In this document: positions 1-12,106 of the stretch, one piece after another
Layout of the letters: every line of letters begins with the position of its first letter
Position numbering within the stretch: the stretch's first letter is position 1
NCBI GenBank assembly: GCA_022036555.1
Contig: CM039119.1
Span: 20,425,095-20,489,094 of the forward strand
Direction: 5' to 3'
Length of the DNA: 64,000 bases
Origin: Microstegium vimineum
Lineage: Eukaryota; Streptophyta; Magnoliopsida; Poales; Poaceae
Notes under the pieces: generated by a model
What the model was told of the DNA's origin: nothing
The model's input: the letters and a program-made list of their open reading frames with translations, nothing else
The model's database searches: none
Program-made: the position numbers and the translations under genes

Positions 1-3000
1 GATTTCTGAGAGATGTTCTTCTTCGAAGCTACTCCGTATGCAACGTGATTGAGAATATGGGGAGATCGCAGGGGCAAAGGCAGCTAGGTGTAGTCCGCCG
101 GCTCCGAGGAAGAAAAACCAGGCGGGACGAGGGGCCAAGGACTCTGCTGCTGCCTCGGGGGAGAAACACACGGATCAGAGATGAGATGGACAGTGAAACT
201 ACTGTTATACCCTTCAAATTAAATGAAAAACAAGTTCCGGGTCCACGCAATTTTAGTTCCGGTCCACAGCTTAAGTTCCTTTGACTTGGTTCCTTCTATT
301 TTTAAACCATCAGATCTAACCGAACGGAGGGCTCCTATTATTTCCAAGCACAGTAAAATTTCACACATTATAATATTGCCTCTATTCCAAGTTATATGTT
401 TTGGTTTTTCTAAATACATAATATTTCTATGTATTTAGATATACATTATTGTCTACCTACATAGTTAAAGTAATATATATAGAAAAAATATCTTATAATA
501 TTTAGAGAGAGTCTGCATCTAAATGGTTAGAAATGGGGATTTCATAAGGAAATAAACATCTAGTTTCATCTCTTCTGATTAAGAGAATCAGATCATATAT
601 ATTACATTAATTTAAATCATAACCAAAGACATCCCACTCAAAACTCAATTTTAGAGGTGCTTGGCCTTCCAAAAGAAATAGAGGACTCTAGAGCGACTGG
701 TTCTAGCACATGGCAAACTCGGAAGATCTGCTCTTGTTTTCTTAATATTGTTGTATAACACCTAATGCATAGGAGCGCAAAAAAATTGGACAAGCAATTT
801 TAAAATCATTTTATTTTTTATAAGCCATATTGTCCATAAAAAATTCCACCCGCGGGCCAGGTACCACAACGAGACTAGTAGGGTATGGATATTATATACC
901 CACCTATTGGATACTTGAAATACAATGAGATTACTGAGAGTGAATGTATGAAGTGTGGTACACTTCTTGAGTCATTGAGTTTCTTTTCTTTTCTTTTCTT
1001 TTTATTTTATAGCAGTATTTGTCTAGACTGTGATGAAAGCACTGAGCTAGAGTTACTCAACTTATGTCATTTATTAATGTTCATAAGCTCATGTCTCATG
1101 AGTGACCACTGTTGTGTGGACCATTAAAGTAGTGAAACTTTGCTTCATTATTTGTTAGTTTTATCATCGCATATTACTTAGATGGAAAAATAGGTGCAGA
1201 ATTGGTGTTATACTAGCTGATATGATCATAATGATGGATAGACTTGGCAGGTGTTCGAAGCCAATGAGTACCTGCCTGGTGCGGGTCAAACTTCCAACTA
1301 AACCCTTTACAAAGCACGTGTCTTAAAAAATTTACAACCCTACTTTGACCTCTATTATAGAATAAAACTCTATAGAATATCACCTTAGCCTCTCTAATTA
1401 ATCTCACATGGTAACACATTTCATGAAAACAAAAGCTCATTTGGCAACCCTAATTAATATAGCACTTGCTTGACTCTCTATGGTTATCCAAAGATATTGT
1501 GCTTATGTTTATGTACCACCAAGCCACCCAAAGCTTGAATTTTTTGAGAGATTGTAGTCAAGTGGACATACTTCAACAATCACAATAAATGTTGGCTATC
1601 TTCGTTATCTTGGTTATTTTCTCTTCTTATTGATCTTTCTTCGAAGTGGATGGAGAATGAAAACTAGCGGTTAAACTCATCTACATATTATATTCTCTTT
1701 AAGCCAAATAGAGTTTGGATGTCAATTTTCTTTCTAACAAGTATGATTTAATTGCTCTGATGTTGATGGTTTATTTAATTTTCACCCACACTAGATCTGA
1801 TCTAAAGGCAACAAATGTTGAGATAAAAGGACAACATAAATGCACTAATAAGTCCTCATCTTGTAATGAACAATGAGGAGAGGGTCTACCACAATATCAA
1901 TAGTGGAATTTTAGAATCACATGCACAATTGACATAGTGATTTATGCTAAAAAAATTCATCAACATGAGAAGTAAACCACGGGATAATCTACCATTACAC
2001 TCTAAGTTTGGCCGTCCGTTGGGCATCTGTTCTCAGGCTTGCCGCTATTGCTGGTGCCGAGTATTTGCCTGTGCGGTTATCTATACGAAGCGTAAAAAAG
2101 GTTTGGTTTTGAGATTTTAAGTTTTTCACGGCGTGGGTATATTTTAGATGAAAATTAGTTTCTAGATATATCTAGTGTAATCCAGAGTGCTTGTAATATG
2201 TTGATGTACCCAGCTATTATATAATATAATTCTTCTTTCGCCGCAAAAAAAAGTTCCACTATAGTCAACAATGGGTATAAGGAGTCTTTTCTGGACCATG
2301 TAGAGCATTAAAACAACAACATATTCATTAAAAAGCAAGTTGGGATCAAGTACAACAACTACAACAATCTAATAAGAGAAACGGTAACCACTTTAGCTCA
2401 GTTGGACAAAATTTCACCAGCCAAACCATGTATAAAGTTTCAGCTCAGTTGGACACCATTTCACCACTCAAATCAACTATACGAAACCTAGTATGTCACA
2501 CCATTTCACCACCCATATCAATTATATGCTAGAACTGATTCGTTCAAAAACTCCAATAACCTGGACTAACAAACTCCTCTCAAATATAATGCTCTACTCA
2601 ATCAATAATCCTTAAACCAACTAACTTGATACCAACATTTGAGCTTGCGATCACAAGCTTGAAAACAACTGAGCCATCAAAGCTGGTCAAATTTTCTTCC
2701 CCTTCTTCCTCTTTTTCTCTCACATGTGTTTTTAATGTGTTATGCTCCCTCTCCTTCTCCAATAGGAGGTGATAGCTAAGATAATTGAGGCTAAGGTTTT
2801 TCTCTTCAGTTCTTCTTTACAAGGAGGAATCTCCATCATTGATTCCAACAAAAAGTAAAGACACAAAAGAGTTGGACAGGCGAGCTACAATGTGACCTCT
2901 ATTTGCAAGGCTCCAAAGCATCCTCCTATATGTAGACTTTTTTGATCCGAAACCGTGGGGCAGAGCCCCTGGCACCTATATGCAGACTCGATCGAACGAT

Positions 3001-3060
3001 AAGCCAATTTAGGCTAGAAAAAAAATCATATCTTAATTTAAGAAAGGTCGCCTACTATAG
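1..3060. other. Intergenic region without a recognisable gene
   Basis: No convincing coding exon was found on either strand; the open frames here are short and lack family motifs. Positions 1-230 are GC-rich and open on the minus strand, so they could be the 5' part of a gene running out of the window to the left, but nothing confirms it. Positions 410-500 carry A/T-rich sequence typical of the inside of grass Stowaway/Tourist-like MITEs. Around 1996-2260 a stretch ends in an A8 run and could be the 3' tail of a truncated LINE; this is weak. Positions 2390-2520 hold loosely repeated words built on 'ttcacca'. Confidence 0.5.
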
Positions 3061-3270
3061 CATGTCTTAATTTTTCAAAGGACAATTTGAACAGTGTCAT
3101 TATAATTTTGCAAAGTTGGAGATATGTCATTGGTATCACACTAATATGTGGGGCTCATACAAGTCAGTAACATGTGAGGCAAGATGACATATCTTCAATT
3201 TAGCAAAATTATAATGGCAATATCTCTAATTTAGTAAAATTATAATGACAGTCTTTATTTTTCAAGGTGT
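3061..3270. repeat. Imperfect inverted repeat, MITE-like foldback
   Basis: A left arm at about 3095-3130 is matched in inverted orientation by 3184-3219, with a loop of about 55 bases. A third, diverged copy of the right arm follows directly at 3220-3249. The arms share a 'cattataattttgc' core. This is the form of a small A/T-rich foldback or decayed MITE; no target duplication was recognised. Confidence 0.5.
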
Positions 3271-4003
3271 GTAGACATATTGCCAGCGTTCATGTTGTGT
3301 ACATTGGCAACAAATTTTTTAATATACATTTATGTGTAGGCAGGTCGTCTGCTATATTATTCAGCTTTTGTTTGGCTGGCAACATGTCTCCATATAATAT
3401 AATATATTAAAAAATTATTAAAGTATTTTTTATATTTAAAATAGTGAGAGGAGGAGAGATATGTCAAGTTGCTATTGATGCTAAGTTGTTTTGTCAAATT
3501 ATTATAGACTAATTTTTCCTTTTTTGCGTGGATGCCAAATTAAGATAGCAAACTAGAGATGCTCTAATACTTTTTTTTTTTGCCAACGTACATTTTTTTA
3601 AAAAATTGTTGACCACACTGTAAAGGTTTAGCTTGGACAAAGCTGAATGGATCGAAGGAGGTCACCTTGAAAAACAAAGATTTTAGCGTTCAAGCTGAAA
3701 GATTTGTTTTTTTTTAAACGACTCTAAAAGATTTGAATTGCGAAGTTGTTGGTCTCATTTATTCGACATGTAGGTAGGGTAGCGAAGTTGTTGGTCTCAT
3801 TCATTCGGCATGATCGATCTTTTACAGTAAATCTGAGCCAAACTGAGATGTCGAATCACTACAAATTCACCGACAGATGCTGATGAGTTCCTGATGTCGG
3901 AGCAGTCACAACACGTTAAGTATATGAAATGATACACATTTTAATATCTAGCAGGATCCACGGGCAGATCGATGGATGGATCTGCAGCGGCGGCGGCCGG
4001 CCG

Positions 4004-7000
4004 TCAGCGAGGAACGGGCGTGAGGACGAAGAGCTTGCACGAGTGCGGCCCGACCACCGCCGTGAGGCTGCCGGTGAACCTGCCCGGGAGCGTCTCGTGC
4101 TGCAGAGGAGACGAATCATAAACCCCAAGCTTTCATGAATTCGAGGCACAGGCAAGCGAGCGAGCTCGGCTTGGATGCGCGGAAGGAACAGAGAGCCAGA
4201 AATGGCCTCGCGTTCACTTGACGTACCTTCCAGACGTCCCTCGCCTCGACGGTGACGCCGCGGCTGATGCCGACGTCTGGCCATGCCGCGGTGATGGACG
4301 CGGAGCGCGTCGCCCCCCGGTTGAGCAGCAGCACCGCCTTCCTGTGGCGGGAGAGCTGCCCTGCCCATACCTGCAATATATTCAAACGCCATGGGATTCA
4401 GGATTCCTGCCCGAGCGAGACGTGCTGCTTGCGATGACGATCGAGATCGATTTGGTAGACAATAGTATCTCTGTACCTCGAGATCGTTGCCATACTTCTT
4501 CACTTTGTTTCCCTGGACACCCATCCGATCTGCGTCGAACACAATTGGCACACAAGCACGAAGACAAGAGTCAACAAGTGATCTTTTTTTTTCTCGTGCG
4601 TGAGTAGAAAGAACTGAACACTTGAAGTCTTGAAGTAATGTGAAAGATTTTGCTGATGAGAAGATGCGTTATGATGATGGACCTTGGTTAATCGCGATGA
4701 CCTCTGCGTTGGAGAGGATCCCCAGCGTCTCCTTGGAAACTCTCGTCACGTCACAGCCGATTACCAGGGGAGCCTTGGTGGGGTCAAGAATTCGATCGAT
4801 CAGCACACAGAGAGTCGGCATTTCTTATGAGCCTGACTGAGCCTGGAAATGGTTATTCACCTTAGCAATGGCCCACAGGCTGAAATGCACGACGTACTCG
4901 TTGTACGCCATCCCTCCGTTCCCGACCTCCAGCATGTCAGGGTCTGTGTGGGAGACAAGCAAGCGATCGATCAGCTGACAGGAAAACCTCATGGAATCCG
5001 GATGCCATTCATCCATGATCTGAAAAGCTAAGCAGAGATAGACGACGTGGACGAAGGAACTGACCGTTCCAACCACCGGGCTTGGCGTACCGGGCGTAGG
5101 CGTCGTTCCGGTCGATGTTGTCCAGCATGCTGTCGCAATCGCAAGAACAACAGCCCAATCAGTGATCAGCCAGAGAATTACTAGATCTGTATAGTGCCCC
5201 CATGGGCCACGGGAACCTATATCACTTACACTTACCCTGACCATGTGTCGTTGATGTCGCCGGTGGTCCTCCAGCTGTTGCCGTACATGCCGCCCCATTT
5301 GGGAACTTCCATGTAGCCCCTGACGAAGTTAAGTCACCGTCAGGTCAGGTGCATTTTTTGTTTGAAGCAAAGGCACAAGGCGAGGAAGGAAAAGGGGTGC
5401 ATGCCATGCCATACCATTCGCAGAGTGAGTAGAAGATTCGGCGGCCAGAGTTCATCAGCGTGCGAGACATGCGCCCAAACCTGCATCACAATTTTACAGC
5501 TGGTACATATATACATCTGAAACAAGAATGCTGCACGAACTGAATGTGCAGATTCGAAAACAGAAGCTGCACACCTCACGGTTTCAGGCGTGCCGTCTCT
5601 GTAGCAGTTGTCATACTTCAAGTAGTCAACACCCTGCACAAGGTCAGGCGCCGAGTGAAGAAACGATATATACTCCATCCGTTTTAAACTATAAGTCATT
5701 TTGATTTTTTAGTACATTGAATTTGCTATGTATCTGGACCAGCCAAAAAACTGAGAGGGAGTTGTAACTAGGTAAAGTTGCTTCTTTTTTTTTTGGCTCT
5801 ATATATAATATAAAAGAAGAGTAACTGATACTGGTAGCAGGCTAATTCTACTGTGGTGAACTGAAACCGCAGGGCCTAGTCAAATGCTATCAGATGTCTG
5901 AAAGTCTGAACATTTGTAGTAGCATTGGAGTAGGAGTATGTATGTACCCATGACGCAAACGTTTTAGCATCCTTGTCCTCGTGGCCCAGAGATCCAGGCA
6001 TCCTGTTGCTGCAAGTTCTTGTCCTGAAATTTTTAGGGAGGCAGAAGGCAGGCAGTCCAGTTTCAGTTCAACATGGATCTATCTTAGTCCTTGCAGTGGA
6101 ACCCTGTGAACTTATTCCCACTTGATTGAATCAAAAAGTTGTTGAGCGAAAAGGGGAAAAATAAATAAAAGAACGCACCCAGCTGAAGAGTAGATGCCAA
6201 GCTTAAGCCCCTTGCTGTGAACATAATCTGCCAAGGCCTTGATTCCTGATGGGAATGTCTTGGGATTAGCGACCATGTATCCCTGTGAAGTGTCAACAAG
6301 TCAATTAGCCAAGCTGATTTCTTGTAGGTTGCAGTCAAACTGATTGTGCTTGGATCAATGTTCAGCGGTGCAAGAATTTAACTGAAAGTAACTGACGACA
6401 AGGTCAAGTAGCACTCGTACTACCTCTTTGCTTCTTTGGTAGTCCGCCCAGCAGTCATCTGCAATAATAGCAATGGCATATCTTTCAGTGACACTGGACA
6501 CTCTGATAACATCCAACACATATAAACTCTGCATATGCTCTCTGTTAGAAACTTAGAATACACTACCTAAGTTGACATACGTGTAGCCAGCCTTTGCAAG
6601 TCCGGTGGCGACGAGCGCATCAGCTGTGAATCAAGTTAATCAACAAAAGCGAATCAGTGAGCAATATGTAGCCATATCATCAGAAAGAAACCAATATAAT
6701 AGCCGGCGCTGGTGATTTCAGATACGAGCAGGCTGAATGGGGGTGGGGGTGGTCTCTGACTGACCAGTGCGCCGGACGACCGCCTCGTTGATGTCGCACT
6801 GGAAATGGTTCCAGCTGTTCCACCTGCGATGCGAAGGCGAAGCGACGACAAAACACAAAGAAAAAGTGCTCAGCAGACAGACAAACCGGGAGCGGCGGAA
6901 GGCACGCATCGCATGCATGCACATCTGAATCATTCGGAGTGCTGGTTTCGTTCCTCACCCCATCTGCGGCGTCAGCCCGAGCCCGTTGTCGAAGAGCACG

Positions 7001-7158
7001 CGCCGGCCGCCTCCGCCACCGCCAGGCAGCGGCAGCGGCAGCGGCGGCCTGGCCCTGGCGTAGTCCGCGGCACCGAGCGCTGCCAGTGCGGCGAGGCAGG
7101 CGCCCAGCAGGAGCACGGCCGTCAGACTCGGACACAGGCTCTGAATCTTGGGCGCCAT
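4004..7158 (-). CDS. alpha-galactosidase, GH27 family (15 exons)
   Basis: Predicted secreted alpha-galactosidase that removes terminal alpha-1,6-linked galactose from raffinose-family sugars and galactomannans. Exons on the minus strand: 6959-7158, 6765-6823, 6567-6623, 6424-6458, 6179-6282, 5948-6023, 5575-5633, 5415-5480, 5236-5319, 5065-5129, 4861-4943, 4683-4773, 4477-4529, 4227-4370, 4004-4099. All introns are GT-AG. The sum is 1272 nt, giving 423 residues, close to other plant members. Residues 1-30 look like a signal peptide with an Ala/Leu-rich core, so the product is probably apoplastic or vacuolar. GWNSWNHF follows at about residue 66. The nucleophile Asp lies in KYDNC (residue 185) and the acid/base Asp in TTGDI (residue 240), with the 55-residue spacing of the rice enzyme. 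No break or missing catalytic residue was seen. Substrate preference cannot be read from sequence. Confidence 0.93.
5675..5815. mobile_element. Truncated Stowaway/Tourist-like MITE in an intron
   Basis: Within alpha-galactosidase intron 7 (5634-5947) a stretch begins with the common grass MITE end 'ctccatccgttttaaact' followed by 'ataagtcattttga'. The matching opposite end is absent, so this looks like a fragment. Confidence 0.45.
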
Positions 7159-7237
7159 CCTTGGTGGCCAGTAGGTTCCGCGCTGCGTTGCGTCCTTCCT
7201 GCCTCAACTGAACCTCTGCCTGCGTATGTACCATGCC

Positions 7238-7248
7238 CGTATATATGC
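7238..7248 (-). promoter_or_regulatory. Putative TATA box of the alpha-galactosidase gene
   Basis: On the minus strand the sequence reads CATATATAC about 85 bases upstream of the ATG at 7158, inside an otherwise GC-rich stretch. Position and composition suit a TATA box; the transcription start is not known. Confidence 0.5.
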
Positions 7249-7428
7249 GCTGGAGAAGAAAGGGTAGAGGAGGAGCTGCGGGGGCGGGGCGCGGGCGGTG
7301 CATCTGCATACCAGTACGCGTGAGCGTGACGCACTGCAGGCTGTGCGGCAGCGCTCCTGCGTGTCTGACGCGTGACGGGCCCGCGGTGTCTGACGCAGCC
7401 ATACGTTTTCGGTTTCCGGTACCTCGGA

Positions 7429-7777
7429 GGTGTTTGGATTTCAGTCCTAAATTTTGTGAGAGTTTAATTAGTAAGACTAAATATAATCTAATAGTAAAAC
7501 TAGTTTTATAAATGGTGGCTAATTTGTGAAACGAATTTATTAAATCTAATTGATTCATGATTAGCAGATATTTATCTTAGCATCACATAATCAAATCATG
7601 AACAAATTAGCGCTTAATGAATTCACCTCGCGAATTAGCCTCTATTTATTCAATTAGTTTTTCTAATTAGTATATGTTTAATTTATTTCAAAATTAGTCT
7701 ATATGTAAAACTCCTAGTTAGCTTCTAAACAAGTGATATGACATGGACTAAAGTTTAGTCCACATGATCCGAACACC
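7429..7777. mobile_element. MITE with GGTGTTTGGAT terminal inverted repeats
   Basis: The 349-bp A/T-rich element starts with ggtgtttggat and ends with atccgaacacc, an 11-bp inverted repeat with one mismatch. The interior has no coding frame. These ends are typical of abundant grass MITEs. No clear target duplication was seen. It lies about 180 bp upstream of the alpha-galactosidase TATA box. Confidence 0.7.
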
Positions 7778-9184
7778 AGCTAACCATCTTCAACTCACCA
7801 CCATATTACCTATCTACACATCTCTTAAAAGTCCATATAAAAAGTCTATATTGATGGTGATCTTTTATTAATAATATCCTTTTGTTCTTCTCCCCTAACA
7901 GATTTATCAATATAATTCAAACTTTTTAGATATTAGAGATACAGATATGATGAGTAAAAATTGTTGGAGCAACTATTATACTCCTTTCATTCAGTGGCGG
8001 GTCTGCTACCGGGGCTCAAGCCCCCTACCGTGGCTGTGCACATGGAGCAACAGCACACCACAACGCTCGCACTAGCAAGCAGCATCACAACAAAGCCAGC
8101 GGCCAACAGCTCCTTCTAGAATTTTGTTATGGATCCACCACTACATTTATTTTAAATTTTAAATAAGACGTTTTTGCTTTTTAATACAATAGATCCTGTT
8201 ATGTATTTAGATATACAAAATAATGTACCTAGAAAAATTAACCTGTCTTATAATATAAAACAAAGGGGGTATTTAGTTTATTTATACTCGTTCCGTCTCT
8301 TTATATGTGTCATCCGGAGAACATGTTTGTGAGGGAAACACGGTTTTCTAGACACAGCCATGACAGAGTGAGCAAGTATTAAATGAGCTAATCTGCTCGA
8401 GATACTCTTTGCCTCCATGGCAGCGAGACAGGACAACAGTGAGATGCGCGGGAATAGCTCAATTAAAGCCGTTGTGAGAGATGCGCGGGAATAGCTCAAT
8501 TAAAGCCATGGAGCACGGGCGACAGCTAGTTGTGGAGGACAGGTACGGCGGGCAGTGGACCCTTGAGTGCATGCTGTGATTTGATCCGCGTGCCTCCTGC
8601 GACCTGTCCCTACATTTGTTCGTATTTTCTCCTACCAACAGGAAAAATGCTATGTGATTCAAAAATGTAATGTGGTTTCTAAACCTCAGTTTTGCCGTGG
8701 ATGGTTTTGAATGGCAAAAGTCTTGTCATTGTACATGCAAAAAATAGAGACTGACAATACAAGCATACAAGATACAACTGAGTCACACCGTCATATAATT
8801 CTCATCAGTTCTGAATGCATGGATGATCGATGGCAGACGTATGGACACAAGCAATATTCCAGCCGTATAAATAGATACCTCTGCGGAGCACCCATGAATT
8901 TTGGATCATAGGCGGCAAACAAATGATCAATAAATGACGCAGGCATAACACGCATACATTAGATTCGCCACTTAGACCCAACAATTATTGCAGTATATCT
9001 CCATTCTCAAATCAGTCCCTAGTTTAAGCGTTACAGATTAAAGCTCAAGTCCAAAGGTGGCATACGACATTCAAACATTATGTCTGACATTTCCATTTCC
9101 CTCACAAGACCCTTTACATAGGTACAGTGGTGAGTGATAGATCAACCATATTGGACATTCAGTGTTTCCCCTTGTCTTCACTCT
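7778..9184. other. Intergenic stretch with MITE fragments
   Basis: No gene was recognised between the alpha-galactosidase promoter and the end of RPB12. Positions 8155-8275 have the 'tatttagatatac ... cttataatataaa' composition of a decayed grass MITE. Part of 8900-9184 is probably the 3' untranslated region of RPB12, but no poly(A) site could be fixed. Confidence 0.4.
8441..8507. repeat. Tandem duplication, 30-base word at 37-base spacing
   Basis: A 30-base word beginning gagatgcgcgggaatagctc occurs at 8441-8470 and again identically at 8478-8507. The second copy ends at an ATG-containing word, but no gene start is supported there. Confidence 0.85.
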
Positions 9185-11830
9185 TCAGCGCGCTTCATAT
9201 TGGACAACTATACAAGAAACATAATATTTGGTGAGGAATGCCACATTGGAACAAAGATCAAATTAGAAATACAAATCGAATTCAGATGTATTCAGTTTAA
9301 TATATCAACCATGACATCAAACTTCACACTGAATAAAGCTACATTTCTGGTTCCTAGAATTGTCAACCATGAGCTCTAATTTCACGATCAATTCAGCTAC
9401 CATTTTCAGTGTCTAAGATTGTCAACCATGGGATCCAATTTTACTCAATTCAGCTACCACATTCAGTTTGTTCCTACGTATTGTACTGTGTTTGTCCATA
9501 TATAGAGGATAAAAGCATGATAATTGTCGTTTTCCGTACTTTTATAGCAAAAACAAATGCAACAGAGAAGCCAAGCAGCACAGATTACAGACTGCAATAT
9601 CTAAGAGCAAATGCCTGTTTTCATCCTTGATATTGAACATATTATTTTTGCAATTTGCAGTCAGCAAAGTCCACAGACAATACCTCAATTTCAGCAATAG
9701 CTGATTAGGTTCAATTGTCTCGTACTGATGTAGTGCAACAACTATGTCATAGCTCCATTCATATCTTCAGAAAGACCAACAGCTATAGGCTAATTGCCAT
9801 TTAGAATGGTATTAGATTGCGCAGGAACTTTTATTGTGTGAGAATCATACGACAGTAACAGTTTCTACTATGTGTTCAATATCCATGTATATGTTTATAA
9901 TCGCCTACAGCTGCTGGTCATTATTGAATTGTTTATGAGAAGACTTTTGGACTATGTACTTAGCAGTATCAACCGGTAAGATAAATAGATAATCATACCT
10001 ATCACCTTTTGAAAGTGCACATATTCTTTTTTAAGAAAACAAATGTGTGCTATGTTCATACTCTCATTTGCGGTAAGATACCCCTAAGATATATAGCTAC
10101 AAAACACATCACATCATACTAGATTACTACCTTCATGACTTCATGGCTTGTGACGACTGTAACAGAAAATTAATGAATAACAAGGTAAATGAATTGCTGT
10201 GATCTAAGTCTGTGGACAGAAGAATATTGTCATCAAAACTACTACAGTTTTCTGTTAATGTACAGGGTACCAATGGTGTCCAGAAGTTAGTAGCATAGTA
10301 TCCTATATATGAGCTAAGTGCACCATTGAGGACTACAAACTGGTTGCCTCACTAAGCTGTATACATCAGAGAACCTACAAGCGGAATCCAGCAAAAATAA
10401 CAGTATGCTAGCAAGGTAACTTGAATTTTGAGTTGAAGTACACAAACCAAAACAATGAAGAATGTGCAAAAGGAAGTGATACACAAAGCAGTATTAAACC
10501 TTTTCTTCACAACACAAATGAAGGTGGATGGAGACAAACAAACGCATCCATCTTACAAATATATGAGTGTGGAGGTTAACACGGCACAAAGTCCACCAAA
10601 ATTTCAGACATATAAAACTCATAGGCATTATTTCTCTGAATAGACAGAGACTCCAGTATCTAACTAATTAAACATCTAAGATCCCTTGGGAATCAGGCAG
10701 AGTGTCTTTAAGCAGGAACAAACATATATCATATCCATTAAACCATGCAAAGTTTCTAGCTGCAGTTGATTTTCTCAACTTAAAATATAATAAACGGATA
10801 AGAATTGTAATAAGCAGCTTTTTTAACTGAATACTTAGCTGGCATCTCAAATAAGAAAGTTCAGGGTTTAACAAATGAACTCAGTTCACCTTGCCTTGTA
10901 GAAGGTAACTAGTATTACAATTATTTTTCTTTTCTATACACATATATGCTAATCTTCTTCTCTGTCTCTCTCTTTTAATGCATCGAATCTTCATCAAGAC
11001 AATACAGTTGCATAATTTCAGAGAGAATGACATGAGAAGTCATGGCATGAAGAAACACAAGATTACTAACAAACTGTAAATCAGCAAACAGAAGCCACAC
11101 TCGAGGGAAAAAGATGGCATCAATGTTCTTATAGAACAATCATAGAGGAAGTGGAATTATAAAGATAAGTAAGAGATGGAAGCAATGCTCTAAAACAACT
11201 CTAGCTGATTAGACACTTCGCCAATCACTCATAATATGATCTTTTGAGTTTCTATAAGCGACTCATTAGCTAACCATCTAATCCATTATATGCCGCTACT
11301 TTTCAAAATCCTTCCTGCGACATTTTGAACCTTTAGGTCCGGAAGGTTACTGACAGTACAATAAAAACGATTATGTTTTATGCATCCACCCCATAACAGC
11401 AGCCACCCCATAACAGAGGACGATCTTTACTTTTCCCACAGAATTGTTCTCTTCTATCCTCAATTTAACCGATGAGGAAAACAAGGAATCGCATATTTGA
11501 ATGAAGCAGGAGAAGGAATGATGCGATCTTACTCCGGCGGGTGCGCTTCTTGTAGAGGATGCGGTAGCCACATTCACGGCACTGGATGACATCTCCTGGC
11601 TTCAGGGTGTTCTCGGCTCCACAATCTGAAGCAGAACATTAAAAATTTCAACAAGAAACGAAAGAGAGAGAGATCCATTTCATCAGTAGGAGCAAGGAGG
11701 TGACAAATCATTCGAAAGGCGAACATGACAAAATAGTAGTAGCAGAAGACTGGATAACTTTCCCTTCTGTTCTGTAATGTTAACTTTTGTTTGTTTTTTT
11801 TTTTAAAAAAACGAACCGAGCAGGAGGCGG

Positions 11831-11881
<51 letters not shown>

Positions 11882-12106
11882 AAGCCCAGATTGGGCGAAC
11901 AACAGACCCCGAACACAAGAACAACAACAACGTCTATTGTAAACTTTGTTTTAACATTTATTTATATAGATTTAGTAACCAAGTAGGGGCGCAAGCCCCT
12001 CCCGATTCCGATGCAAGATAGCGAATCCAATCATGAGATGGAGATAGGGGGCGAGAGGATTACCACCGCAGAGGTAGCTCACGGGCTCCGGCTGCTGCGG
12101 ATCCAT
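9185..12106 (-). CDS. RPB12: DNA-directed RNA polymerases I, II and III subunit RPABC4 (Rpb12), zinc ribbon
   Basis: Small shared subunit of the nuclear RNA polymerases, which holds core subunits together through a zinc ribbon. Exons on the minus strand: 12064-12106 (43 nt), 11533-11625 (93 nt) and 9185-9207 (23 nt), all with GT-AG borders. The joined frame is 159 nt, giving 52 residues, the normal length for plant Rpb12. Two zinc-binding pairs are visible, CGDC (residues 13-16) and CREC (residues 30-33), followed by the basic KKRTRR stretch and the family's VQYEAR carboxy end. That last motif is coded by the 23-nt exon, which lies 2.3 kb away and is too short to appear in an ORF list. Intron 1 has a TA microsatellite and intron 2 has 60-bp tandem repeats. 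The gene is divergent from the plus-strand membrane-protein gene. Confidence 0.93.
9301..9470. repeat. Three tandem copies of a 60-bp repeat in RPB12 intron 2
   Basis: Copies start at about 9301, 9360 and 9420, each opening with a version of 'tgtcaaccatg' and ending near 'ttcagctac'. They are diverged from one another. They begin about 90 bases inside the intron from its acceptor (3') side. Confidence 0.7.
11833..11878. repeat. TA microsatellite in RPB12 intron 1
   Basis: About 23 uninterrupted TA units lie within intron 1 (11626-12063). The stretch is likely to vary in length between individuals. Confidence 0.95.

Noticed and set aside
885..1127. An 80-codon open frame on the plus strand
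   Set aside because: A/T-rich, no motif, no splice-consistent neighbours; expected by chance in this length.
1996..2260. Truncated LINE 3' end
   Set aside because: Only an A8 run and position suggest it; no coding remains or target duplication, so it was not listed as an element.
6805..7558. Long open frames overlapping the start of the alpha-galactosidase gene on both strands
   Set aside because: They overlap exons 1 and 2 in other frames; GC-rich exon DNA is open in several frames by composition.
9185..9207. A second possible RPB12 end near 9720 (text coding QYE)
   Set aside because: It lacks the AR-stop ending and a good acceptor, whereas 9185-9207 gives the exact conserved end with correct phase.
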